Source: Achromobacter xylosoxidans A8 (GTDB lineage: Bacteria > Pseudomonadota > Gammaproteobacteria > Burkholderiales > Burkholderiaceae_B). From it: a stretch of 64,000 nucleotides of DNA. The notes under the pieces are model-generated. The model ran no database searches. It saw only the letters and a list, made by a program, of their open reading frames with translations, and was not told where the DNA came from. Below are positions 52,837 to 61,748 of the stretch, piece by piece. The translations under genes were made by a program, and so were the position numbers. Numbering within the stretch: position 1 is the first letter of the stretch; the number at the start of each line of letters is the position of its first letter. The stretch is taken from positions 5,828,001 through 5,892,000 of the forward strand of contig NC_014640.1 of NCBI RefSeq assembly GCF_000165835.1. Reading direction: 5' to 3'.

Positions 52837-55148
52837 AACATTGCGCGCGCACCGCACAGCTGACACTGATGCTCGCCGTCGCAGCCGTTCATTGTGGCGC
52901 GCGGGCGCAGCCCGCCCCGGCGGCGGCCATCGGGCAAGCGGCCATCGAGGTCTATCTGAACGTCAGCTTCGGCGGCCAGCCCAGCCATCAAATCGCGCGT
53001 TTCGAAGACCAGCATGGCCGCCTGTCGGCGCGCGGCGCGGACTTGCGGGGGATGGGGATCGATACCCAGGCCCTGGGCATATCGGACGAGACACGCGTTC
53101 CCCTGGACCGGATTCCGGGCCTGCGGTACCGCTACGACGCGGCCGCGCAAGACGTCGATCTTGACATGCCGGTGCGCTATCGCATCCCGAATCGCATCGA
53201 TGCGCGCGGCCTGAGCCCGGTTGCCGCCGCGACTGCGGATCGGGGACTGCTCATCAATTACGATCTTTATGCCCGCACCGACCGCGAGAACCCGCTGGCA
53301 ATCTGGAGCGAACAACGCTATTTCGACCAGCACGGGGTCTTCAGCAACACCGGCACGGCTTATCTGTACCGCGACCTGCGGCGCTATGTCCGCTTCGATT
53401 CCAGCTGGACCCGCTCGGATCCCGCCACGCTGACCGCCACCCAGGTGGGCGACACCATTTCCGGATCGCTGGCCTGGTCGCGCTCGATACGCATGGGCGG
53501 CCTGCAATGGCGGCGCAATTTCTCATTGCGGCCCGACCTGGTCACATTTCCCATGCCGGATTTCGCCGGCAGCGCCGTGGTGCCGTCCGCCGTCGATGTC
53601 TACATCAACAACATCCGGCGCTATTCCGGCAATGTTCCCAGCGGCCCTTTCGTGGTGGACAACGTGGCCGGCATCACGGGCTACGGACAGGCCAATCTCA
53701 TCACGCGCGACGCCCTGGGCAGGCCGGTTTCGCAGTCGGTTCCCATCTACATCGACACGCGGCTGCTGGCGCAAGGCATGTCCAGCTATTCGGTCGAAGC
53801 CGGCTTTCTGCGCCGCGCCTACGGCTGGCGATCGTTCGACTACAAGGACGATCCGGCGTTCAGCGGCACATGGCAATACGGCGTCTCGAACGCCCTGACC
53901 GTGGAAGCCCATGGCGAAGCCAGCGCCGGGCTGTACAACGCGGGCGCGGGCATGCTGGCGAAACTGGGCATGGCGGGCGTCATCAATGCGTCCCTGGCCG
54001 GCAGCCTGGGCCGGAACACGGGCCTGCAGGCCGGCCTGGGCTACCAGTATGTGGACGAGCGCTATTCCATCGACATACAAAGCCTGCGCGCGATCTCCGA
54101 TTATGCGGACCTGGCGGGCAACGACGGCATCCCTGTGCCCCGCGCCAGCTACAGGGCGACGCTGGCCGTGCCATTGGGCGGCGGGCAAACCGTATCGCTG
54201 AGCTACATCGGCCAACGCTATCCAGGCGTCGAGGCCGCCCATATCGGATCGGTGGCCTACAGCAGCCGCCTGGGCAATCGCGCCACGCTGACCATGAGCG
54301 CCTATCAGGACTTCAATGACAGCGGCAGCCGGGGCGCATTCCTCAGCCTGGGCATCACCCTGGGCGACGTCTCGCTCAATGCCATGGCCGGACGCCAGGA
54401 CGGCGGTACGTACACCAACGCCAGCGCGATCCGCAGCCCCGACTATGGCGGTGGATTCGGCTGGGGCGTGCAGGCCGGCACCTACGAGGCGGGCCGGTAC
54501 GAACAAGGCTGGGGCCGCTACCTGGGACGCTACGGCGAAATCACATTGGGCGCGCAGCGCTACGACGGACGCACCACGGGAGAACTCGACGTCAATGGCG
54601 CCCTGGTGTTCATGGACGGCGTAGCGCAGGCGTCCCGGCGCATCGACGACGGCTTCGCGCTGGTTTCCGCCGGCGAGCCTGGCCTGCCCATCCTGCATCA
54701 GAACCGGGTCATCGGCCATACCGGCTCCGACGGCCATATGGTGGTGCCGGACCTGAACAGCTATCAGACCAATACGCTGGAGCTCGACGGCCTGGACCTG
54801 CCGCCCAACGCCCAGGTGTCCGCCTATGCGCTCGACGTGGTGCCGCAGTCCCGTTCCGGCGTGCTGGCGGAGTTCGGCATCACCCGGGAAGCCGCGGCCA
54901 CGATCGATCTGGTGGACGGCGACGGCAAGCCGCTGCCGGTGGGCGCGCAGGTCGTGCACAGGGAAAGCGGGTCCGAAAGCGTGGTGGGCTACGGCAGCCA
55001 GACCTTCGTGCGCAATCTGGGCAAGCTCAATCATCTGGACGTGCGGGGACAGGATCTTGCCTGCACTGCGCGGTTCGCCTTCCAAGCGCCGGCAGACGGC
55101 AGCCTGCCACGTCTGGGACCAGTGGCTTGCGTGGAGCCGCAGCCATGA
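52833..55148 (+). CDS. Fimbrial outer-membrane usher (CsuD-like)
   Basis: 771 residues, start GTG at 52833 overlapping the chaperone stop (GTGA). Signal peptide cut near ARAQ (about residue 25), then usher N-domain (AIEVYLNVSFGGQPSHQIARF), a 24-strand barrel with plug (RPDLVTFPMPDFAGSAVVPSAVDVYINNIRRYSGNVPSGPF) and C-terminal domains ending in a Cys-containing CVEPQP. Secretes and assembles the Csu-type pilus. Longer in-frame starts overlap the chaperone gene and are rejected. Confidence 0.92.
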   Translation: MKHCARTAQLTLMLAVAAVHCGARAQPAPAAAIGQAAIEVYLNVSFGGQPSHQIARFEDQHGRLSARGADLRGMGIDTQALGISDETRVPLDRIPGLRYRYDAAAQDVDLDMPVRYRIPNRIDARGLSPVAAATADRGLLINYDLYARTDRENPLAIWSEQRYFDQHGVFSNTGTAYLYRDLRRYVRFDSSWTRSDPATLTATQVGDTISGSLAWSRSIRMGGLQWRRNFSLRPDLVTFPMPDFAGSAVVPSAVDVYINNIRRYSGNVPSGPFVVDNVAGITGYGQANLITRDALGRPVSQSVPIYIDTRLLAQGMSSYSVEAGFLRRAYGWRSFDYKDDPAFSGTWQYGVSNALTVEAHGEASAGLYNAGAGMLAKLGMAGVINASLAGSLGRNTGLQAGLGYQYVDERYSIDIQSLRAISDYADLAGNDGIPVPRASYRATLAVPLGGGQTVSLSYIGQRYPGVEAAHIGSVAYSSRLGNRATLTMSAYQDFNDSGSRGAFLSLGITLGDVSLNAMAGRQDGGTYTNASAIRSPDYGGGFGWGVQAGTYEAGRYEQGWGRYLGRYGEITLGAQRYDGRTTGELDVNGALVFMDGVAQASRRIDDGFALVSAGEPGLPILHQNRVIGHTGSDGHMVVPDLNSYQTNTLELDGLDLPPNAQVSAYALDVVPQSRSGVLAEFGITREAAATIDLVDGDGKPLPVGAQVVHRESGSESVVGYGSQTFVRNLGKLNHLDVRGQDLACTARFAFQAPADGSLPRLGPVACVEPQP

Positions 55149-56113
55149 AACAGCTGATTGCCGCGTTGTTGCTGGCGGCCCTGTGGCTGGTGGGAAACAG
55201 CGCGCAGGCGCAGACCTGCACCGTGTCCATGGCCCCCATCACATTTCCGAACCTCAATCCGGTGCTCGGCTCGTCGGTGACGCAGACCGGCACGCTGAGT
55301 GTGACCTGCACTTGGGGACTGCTCACAGGGGGCTATGCCCGGGTGTGCGTGAGCCTGGGCATCGGCAGCGGATCAACCGTGCAAGACCCGCGGCAGATGG
55401 CTAATGGCGCCAACCGCCTGCAGTACCGGCTTGCGCCGAGCTCGTCCATGAGTCCGCCGTGGGGTTCGAGCGCCAACGGCTCGACGCCCGTCGTCGTCGA
55501 CCTCACCCAGCCCCTGCTGGGAAGCCAGGCCACGGTCAACCAGCCCATCACCGGGCAGATCCTGCCAGGCCAATACACGGTGCCGACGGTCAATAACGCC
55601 ACCACCGCCTACTCGGAAACCTTCCCTGGCGTGGCGACCTTCAACTACGGCTTCTCCATTCTGGTCCGGCCCGCGTGCGCATCGCTGACCTCCCGCGGCA
55701 GCTACAACTTCACGGTGCGCGCCAACGTGACCAACAACTGCACCATCTCCGCCAACCCCTTGAACTTCGGCTCGATGGCGGACTTTCGCTCTGCCCGCCT
55801 GGCCAATACGACGCTGGCGGTGCGCTGCACCAACAACGATGCCTACCGGATACGCCTGAACGGCGGCCAGAACGGCACCGTGAACCAGCGCTACCTGCGA
55901 GACACCACCGGCACGCGGCTGGTAAGGTATGACCTGCACACGTCGGCGGACCGCACGGTTCCCTGGGGCGACGGCACCGCGGGCACGGCATTCGTCACGG
56001 GCACGGGGACCGGCAACATCCAGCAGGTACAGGTCTATGGACGGGTACCCGCGCAGGCAGCGCCAGTTCCGGGGCAATACAGCGATGTGGTGACCGCCAC
56101 CATCGAATTCTGA
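55145..56113 (+). CDS. Csu-type pilus tip subunit with two SCPU domains (CsuE-like)
   Basis: 322 residues. Signal peptide MKQLIAALLLAALWLVGNSAQAQ, first SCPU-like domain (TCTVSMAPITFPNLNPV, ~23-185), second (NNCTISANPLNFGSMADF, VYGRVPAQAAPVPGQY and VTATIEF). Two-domain subunits of this family cap the pilus and mediate surface attachment. ATG overlaps the usher stop. Last gene of the operon. Confidence 0.9.
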   Translation: MKQLIAALLLAALWLVGNSAQAQTCTVSMAPITFPNLNPVLGSSVTQTGTLSVTCTWGLLTGGYARVCVSLGIGSGSTVQDPRQMANGANRLQYRLAPSSSMSPPWGSSANGSTPVVVDLTQPLLGSQATVNQPITGQILPGQYTVPTVNNATTAYSETFPGVATFNYGFSILVRPACASLTSRGSYNFTVRANVTNNCTISANPLNFGSMADFRSARLANTTLAVRCTNNDAYRIRLNGGQNGTVNQRYLRDTTGTRLVRYDLHTSADRTVPWGDGTAGTAFVTGTGTGNIQQVQVYGRVPAQAAPVPGQYSDVVTATIEF

Positions 56114-56116
56114 TGG

Positions 56117-56350
56117 TCAGAACACCACCGTCCAGTGCTGTTCGCCCGCCGCGCGCTGCGCGTGCCAGGGCGTTCCTTGGGAACATCGCACCGCCGGCCG
56201 GGCCGGACCCGGGCTGACCGTGCAGAGGCTGGGGACCGTGAAGCGCACCAGCAACGGCGCAAGAGGCGCGGACTCTGCCTGGTGGACCGCCGGGCCGACG
56301 CCGCCAGCCAGCAGTAGTCCCAACGCCGGGAGTAAGAACTTGGAGGCCAT
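56117..56350 (-). CDS. Small secreted hypothetical protein
   Basis: 77 residues, opposite strand just after the pilus operon. Signal peptide MASKFLLPALGLLLAGGVGPA, then a short chain with two Cys (SLCTVSPG, AVRCSQGTPW) that could pair, ending GEQHWTVVF. GGAG lies upstream of the ATG. Family not recognised; the strand-like end resembles a fragment of a beta-sandwich. Converges with the operon, so it may be an accessory secreted factor or a chance ORF. Confidence 0.45.
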   Translation of the reverse strand: MASKFLLPALGLLLAGGVGPAVHQAESAPLAPLLVRFTVPSLCTVSPGPARPAVRCSQGTPWHAQRAAGEQHWTVVF

Positions 56351-56464
56351 GAAAAGCTCCAGACCAGAGTTGAGCCACTTGCAATAACGGCCACGCGCGA
56401 CATTTCTTAATGCGCGACTCGACCCCGCCCCATTTTTTGACCAGATCGCACAGGAGATTCCCTA

Positions 56465-58930
56465 GTGGTTGGACCCGCAACGACAGCATCGATTCATTTC
56501 CCGCCCCACATCCACGCCGGCCCCCATTGGCGGCGCAGACGCGAGAGGCCCTGGTTGGCAGCCTTGCTGCTGGCGGCGATGCTGTGTTGCCTGTCCTTAT
56601 CCTGGCAAGCCCAGGCCGCCGGGCTGCTGCAACCGCAGGCGGCGACATCATCTTCCGCCCTGACCCCGGCCGCGCTGGCCGACCTACTGGAGAATCCCGA
56701 GGCACGCAAGGCGCTGGTGGACGAGCTGCGGACGCAGGCAGCGGGTGCGAAGCCAGCTGCTCCCCGCGCCACGGGCGCGGCCCCAGTCCCCGCCGAACCC
56801 GGCCTGCAGGAACGCATGGCCGACAACGTCCAACGCTTTCTGACTGGCCTGGCGACCGACATGGGCCAGGGCGTGGAAGACATGCGCGCGCTGGCCTCGG
56901 GCGACAGCCTGCGGATGGACGGCGACGCCGCGGGCCATGCCTTGAAGCCTCTCGCGCTGGCTGCCGCCGCCGCCATCCTCGCCTTCATCCTGCTGCGGAT
57001 GATCGCCATGTACATCTACGGCCGCATCGACCGCTGGGTCGCCGAACAGCGCCATCATCCCGAAGCGCCTCCCAAGCGCGGCGCGCCGACCTCCATGCGC
57101 GTGCTGTCCCGCCGCGCGGGCGCCATCGTGGGCGCGCTGGCCATCGATGCGGGCGTAGTGCTGCTCGCCGCCATGGCGGGCGGCGCCGCGGCCCTGTGGG
57201 GCACGCCGGGCCGCGGTACGCTGGACACGCTGGCGGCCGTGTTCCTGCGGGCCTTCGTGTCGGTGGAAATCGTCAAGGTGCTGATCCGCACGGTGTTCGC
57301 GGTGAAGCATCCGCACCTGCGCCTCCTCCCCATGACGGACGACAACGCCAGGTACTGGAATGCGTGGCTGCTGCGCATTGCCACCGCAGCCGGTTATGGC
57401 ACGCTGCTGATAGACCCCGTGGTCTCGGCGTCGCTGTCGCCCGCACTCGGCCGTCTGGCCAACCTGCTGATCATGCTGGCGGTCTACGTCTACGCCGTGC
57501 GCGTCATCTGGCGCAACCGCCAGACGGTGCGCGGACACCTGGACCGGCGCGCCGCCAGCGCGACCACGTTCATGGGCTCGCGGCTGCACATCCTGGCGCG
57601 CGTATGGCATGTACTGGGCATAGGCTATTTCACCATCCTGCTGGTGGTCAGCCAGGTAGACCCGACCAATGCGCTGCCTTTCATGGCCCGCGCCACCGCG
57701 CAAACCCTGCTGGTGATCGGCGTGGGCAGCCTGCTGATCCTGCTGCTGAACACCGTACTGGCCAAGCCCATCAGGCTGCCGGACGACTTGCGCAAACGTT
57801 TGCCGCTGCTGGAGGCGCGCGTCAACGCCTATGTGCCCGCCACCTTGAAGCTGGTCGGCCTCATCATCCGCATTGTCCTGGTGCTGCTGGTCCTGGACGC
57901 GTGGCGCGCCTTCGACCTGTCGCGGTGGCTGGCCTCGGATGCCGGCGGCGCGGCTATCAAGATGACGGTGAACATCGTGATCGTGCTGCTGATCGCGGCC
58001 CTGGCCTGGACCGTGATCGCCAGCATCATCGAGCACCGCCTCAGCCAGCGCGAAGGCCGCGGCATGCCCAGCGCGCGCGAGCGCACCCTGCTGGCGCTGT
58101 TCCGCAACGCCGCGCTGATCGTCATCGTGACCATGACGCTGATGGTGCTGCTGTCGCAGATCGGCATCGACGTGGGGCCGCTGATTGCAGGCGCGGGCGT
58201 GGTCGGCCTGGCCATCGGCTTCGGCGCGCAGAAGCTGGTCCAGGACATCATCACGGGGATCTTCATCCAGCTCGAGAACGGCATGAACGAGAACGACGTG
58301 GTGCAGGTCGCGGGCGTGTTCGGCACGGTCGAGAAGATGACGATACGCTCGGTCGGCATACGCACGCTGGACGGCGGCTACCATCTGGTGCCGTTCTCGT
58401 CCGTGGACGTGGTGACTAACCACATGCGCGACTTCTCCTATCACCTGGGCGAATACACCATCGCGCATCGCGAAAGCGTGGACGACGCGATCGCGCATCT
58501 GCGCGCCGCCTTCGCCGAGTTGATGACCGACACGGTGCTGGGACCCGAGATCCTCGAAGACATCACGGTCGCCGGCGTCACCGCGGTCAACGAAAAGGGC
58601 GTGACCATCCGCATCCTGATCAAGACCACGCCGGGCATGCAGTGGGCGGTGCAGCGCGGCTACAACCGGCTCCTGAAAAAGCACTTCGACGCCGCCGGCA
58701 TCGAACTGCCCTACCCGCACACCGTGGTGTACTTCGGCCAGGACAAGCGGGGCTACGCACCACCGGCGAATGTCTTCATGCAATCCGAGCGCGCCGACGA
58801 AGGCGAGGACGCCCGCGCGGCCGGGCACACCCGACGCCCGCTGGAACCCGCGCCGCGCGGCGAGGATTCGGCCGAGGTGCTGGGCAACGAACTCGAGGCG
58901 CACGAGGAAGGCGAAGCGCCGCGTACGTAG
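56465..58930 (+). CDS. Large MscS-family mechanosensitive channel (YbiO-like)
   Basis: 821 residues. Signal peptide-like start, periplasmic region to ~155, several membrane helices (~155-560), then the MscS core GPLIAGAGVVGLAIGFGAQK near 590, the LVQDIITGIFIQLEN segment, the beta domain (VEKMTIRSVGIRTLDGG) and an acidic C-terminal tail. Channels of this family open on osmotic downshock. GTG start with AGGAG 8 bases upstream. Not obviously linked to neighbours. Confidence 0.9.
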   Translation: MVGPATTASIHFPPHIHAGPHWRRRRERPWLAALLLAAMLCCLSLSWQAQAAGLLQPQAATSSSALTPAALADLLENPEARKALVDELRTQAAGAKPAAPRATGAAPVPAEPGLQERMADNVQRFLTGLATDMGQGVEDMRALASGDSLRMDGDAAGHALKPLALAAAAAILAFILLRMIAMYIYGRIDRWVAEQRHHPEAPPKRGAPTSMRVLSRRAGAIVGALAIDAGVVLLAAMAGGAAALWGTPGRGTLDTLAAVFLRAFVSVEIVKVLIRTVFAVKHPHLRLLPMTDDNARYWNAWLLRIATAAGYGTLLIDPVVSASLSPALGRLANLLIMLAVYVYAVRVIWRNRQTVRGHLDRRAASATTFMGSRLHILARVWHVLGIGYFTILLVVSQVDPTNALPFMARATAQTLLVIGVGSLLILLLNTVLAKPIRLPDDLRKRLPLLEARVNAYVPATLKLVGLIIRIVLVLLVLDAWRAFDLSRWLASDAGGAAIKMTVNIVIVLLIAALAWTVIASIIEHRLSQREGRGMPSARERTLLALFRNAALIVIVTMTLMVLLSQIGIDVGPLIAGAGVVGLAIGFGAQKLVQDIITGIFIQLENGMNENDVVQVAGVFGTVEKMTIRSVGIRTLDGGYHLVPFSSVDVVTNHMRDFSYHLGEYTIAHRESVDDAIAHLRAAFAELMTDTVLGPEILEDITVAGVTAVNEKGVTIRILIKTTPGMQWAVQRGYNRLLKKHFDAAGIELPYPHTVVYFGQDKRGYAPPANVFMQSERADEGEDARAAGHTRRPLEPAPRGEDSAEVLGNELEAHEEGEAPRT

Positions 58931-58944
58931 CGGTACGCGCGGGC

Positions 58945-59649
58945 TTACTTCCCGTAGGTCGCGATCACCGTTTCCAGCGGAACATGGCCCTTGCAGAGCC
59001 CCGAGTAGGCGGGGCTTCCGCCATCTTCCAGCGCGATGGCATATTGGACTGCCGGGTCGCTTTCCAGACGCTGCCGCAGCGCCGCCAGCTTGGGCCAGCG
59101 GGACTTTGCGGCGACCTCATGAAAATCCAGCCAGCGCGCCACGCCGACCAGCACCGCGTCCGCCAAGGTCGGACGGTCGCCCACCACGAACGGCGTGTCG
59201 CCCAGCATCGCCTCCAGCTTGTCGTGACGCTCGATGACGCGCTGCGCGCCCCATTCCCGCAGGGTCTTCTGCAAAGCCGGATCGGGCGGATCCATCTCCA
59301 GGGCGACCCAGTGCGGGGTGAAGGCGGCGGTGAAGCCGGTGTTCAGGAAGGCCATGAACTGATGCATGCGATCGGATTCGGGCGAAAGTGGATCGAAACT
59401 GATCCTGCGTTCGTTGTCCCGGTTCTCGATCCACCGCGCTATCGCCATGGTTTCCGTGAACACTGCTCCTCGTTCGCTGACGAATGCAGGCGTCTCGTGG
59501 CGCGCATTGATCCGCGCATAAGAAGGCAGCCGCATATCCCCAAGCATGTCCACGCGGCACAAGCGGTAGGGTTGGCCCAACCACTCCAGCGCGGCGACAA
59601 GCCCCATGGAACTTCCTAGCGGAAAGCCATAAACAAGAATGGGTTCCAA
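58945..59649 (-). CDS. Glutathione S-transferase family protein
   Basis: 234 residues. N-domain (ILVYGFPLGSSMGLVAALEWL, cis-Pro HETPAF, TETMAIARWIE) and helical C-domain (FVVGDRPTLADAVLVGVARWLDF). Start is TTG at 59649 with GGAG upstream. Divergent from an HxlR-family gene, which may regulate it. Substrate not predicted. Confidence 0.83.
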   Translation of the reverse strand: MEPILVYGFPLGSSMGLVAALEWLGQPYRLCRVDMLGDMRLPSYARINARHETPAFVSERGAVFTETMAIARWIENRDNERRISFDPLSPESDRMHQFMAFLNTGFTAAFTPHWVALEMDPPDPALQKTLREWGAQRVIERHDKLEAMLGDTPFVVGDRPTLADAVLVGVARWLDFHEVAAKSRWPKLAALRQRLESDPAVQYAIALEDGGSPAYSGLCKGHVPLETVIATYGK

Positions 59650-59753
59650 GATGATTTTCTCCGTAGATAAGGGTCACGCTGCGCAGCGGAATGAATTCTA
59701 CGGATCTGATAGGCTAAGTAAATTACGCACATTTTTGTCACCATGACTCTCCC

Positions 59754-60083
59754 ATGAAAGACCTGGTTTCGCGCTGCCCCATCGAAGAAGCCATGCAGAT
59801 ACTGAGCGGCAGATGGCCGACGCTGCTGATCTACTACCTCAAGGAAGGCACCAAGCGCTTCAGCGACCTGCGCCGCGACAATCCGACCATTTCGCATCGG
59901 ATGCTGACGCTGGAGTTGCGCAAGCTGGAATTGGCCGGCATCGTCCGGCGCACCGATTTCGACGGTTATCCGCGGCGCGTGGAGTATGACCTCACGCCTT
60001 CGGGCAAGACGCTCGTGCCACTGCTGGATGCGCTGGGCGATTGGTGGGATGACAATGGAGCGGCGTCCGAAGACGCCGCCTGA
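59754..60083 (+). CDS. HxlR-family transcriptional regulator
   Basis: 109 residues, single winged-helix HxlR domain: CPIEEAMQILSGRWPTLLIYYLKEG, FSDLRRDNPTISHRMLTLELRKLE, DGYPRRVEYDLTPSG. Cys8 in the conserved N-terminal position may sense redox or electrophiles, as in YodB-type members. No clear ribosome site. Divergent from a GST gene with a 104-bp AT-richer promoter region. Confidence 0.9.
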   Translation: MKDLVSRCPIEEAMQILSGRWPTLLIYYLKEGTKRFSDLRRDNPTISHRMLTLELRKLELAGIVRRTDFDGYPRRVEYDLTPSGKTLVPLLDALGDWWDDNGAASEDAA

Positions 60084-60098
60084 GCAGGCCTATCAGCC

Positions 60099-61712
60099 CT
60101 AAGGCTGGACTTGCCCGCCGCCCTGCTTGCCCGTGCCGATCAAATCCAGCAGCCCATCCGACAAGGTTCCCCGCCAGACCAGGTAATCGTGCCCGCCCGC
60201 CACCTCGCGGTGCGTCACCAGATAGCCCTTGGCAAGCAGCACGTCACGCAGATGCCGGTTGGTCTCCAGAATGCCCGGCTGGCCGCCGCGTCCCGATTCG
60301 AACAGCCCCGCGCCGAGGAAGAATCGCACCGGCAGCTTGCGCACCGCGACGAATTGCCGCGTCAGCCATTGGTCTTCTTCGCCCGCGGGCGACCACCAAT
60401 AGGAACCGGACTGGCTGAGCACATTGCCGAACACCTCGGGGTGGCGCAGCGCGGCATAGGCCGACGCCAGACCGCCGTAGCTGGAGCCGCCGATGACGGT
60501 ACGCGCGGCTGGCGCACCGATGCCTTGTTTGCGCGCCCACGGCATCAGTTCTTTCGCGAGGAAGTCGGCGAAGTCCGGATTGGGCGGCAACTCCTGGCTG
60601 CGGGATTCGGCCGTGGGGTTGTCGATGAGCAGCGCCGCGGTCGGTGGAATGACGCCCGCCGCGATCATGTTGTCCAGGATGGTCGGCGTGGGCACGCGGC
60701 CCAGGTAGGCGCCGGCATCGAATAGCACCAGTACATGATTGTTTGCGGCACCGGGCTGCCAACCCGCGGGACGGTACAGGTGGATCTTGCGCGTGTTGCG
60801 CATGAGATCGCTGCGCAGTTCCATGGCCTCGACCGTTCCCCGTGGCACGTCCGCGCGGGCTTCGACCCAGGGCTGCGGCGGCGCTTGCGCCAGCTCCAGC
60901 ATGGAATAGGTTTGAAACGCGTCGACGCCGCGCTCGGGGTAAGCCTTGGGATTGTGCGGATCGGCCTGCGCCGTGGCCAGGATCGCGCGGCGCCGCGCCA
61001 TGCCGGAACCAGGTAGCTCCGGTACATCGGGCGCCAGGCGATATGACAGCCGCGTGGATCGTGGGACGACAAAGCTGGCATGCCATACATCGGAATCGCC
61101 CAGGCGCGCCAATTGCGCATGGTCCGACGACGGCCCGCCGAACAGGCGCACGTTGCGCTCGGCGCCACGCCACAGGAACGTGACGCGGTCATGTTGGGCA
61201 TCGGCGGCTTCGACCAGCGGCGCGCCTTGCTGAGCCACCTCTGCCCAGAAGTCTTCCGTCGTTCCGCCTGCGGTCAGTGTCGCCGCCAGCGCGGCCAGGC
61301 GCGAGCTGTCGAGCGCAGGCGCTGGCGCGCGCTGTTCGGCAAGGGGTAGACGTTCCGTCACGGCCCACCTGAACACGCCCTGGCCCTGCGCGCGCACCGT
61401 GTAAAAGCCATCCGCCGGCGCCACCAGCATCAGCGCCCCGGCCGGCTTTTCCAGATCGCTCAGTCGACGCACGTGCTGGCCGGCGCTGTCCAACAGATCC
61501 AGGGTCACGCCGGAGTCGGCGGCCCAGGTACCAGCAAGGAATTCGCCTTTTTGCAGCGAAATCCGCTCGTCCACGTGGGCCTCGGGCGTCACGGCGCCTT
61601 GCTTGGACTGCGCCGCGGCCATGCCCGGTGTCACGACGGCCATCGAGACCGCCAGCGCCGCCGACGACATCCAATCCCGCCATTCCAATCTGTTCTCTCT
61701 ACGCATATTCAT
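60099..61712 (-). CDS. Periplasmic siderophore esterase (Fes/enterochelin-esterase-like)
   Basis: 537 residues. Signal peptide (LAVSMAVVTPGMAAA, ~residues 20-34), an N-terminal beta domain (~35-125), an enterochelin-esterase N-domain (FLWRGAERNVRLFGG, DVWHASFVVP) and an esterase/alpha-beta hydrolase domain with GGSSYGG (nucleophile Ser411) and the catalytic His in GGHDYLVW near 511. Hydrolyses a ferric-siderophore ester so iron can be released; periplasmic siting recalls IroE or PfeE. 36 bp after the PepSY gene. Confidence 0.85.
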   Translation of the reverse strand: MNMRRENRLEWRDWMSSAALAVSMAVVTPGMAAAQSKQGAVTPEAHVDERISLQKGEFLAGTWAADSGVTLDLLDSAGQHVRRLSDLEKPAGALMLVAPADGFYTVRAQGQGVFRWAVTERLPLAEQRAPAPALDSSRLAALAATLTAGGTTEDFWAEVAQQGAPLVEAADAQHDRVTFLWRGAERNVRLFGGPSSDHAQLARLGDSDVWHASFVVPRSTRLSYRLAPDVPELPGSGMARRRAILATAQADPHNPKAYPERGVDAFQTYSMLELAQAPPQPWVEARADVPRGTVEAMELRSDLMRNTRKIHLYRPAGWQPGAANNHVLVLFDAGAYLGRVPTPTILDNMIAAGVIPPTAALLIDNPTAESRSQELPPNPDFADFLAKELMPWARKQGIGAPAARTVIGGSSYGGLASAYAALRHPEVFGNVLSQSGSYWWSPAGEEDQWLTRQFVAVRKLPVRFFLGAGLFESGRGGQPGILETNRHLRDVLLAKGYLVTHREVAGGHDYLVWRGTLSDGLLDLIGTGKQGGGQVQP

Positions 61713-61748
61713 CCGTTCATTTTTTCATGGCGCATTCGCCGCGATCCG

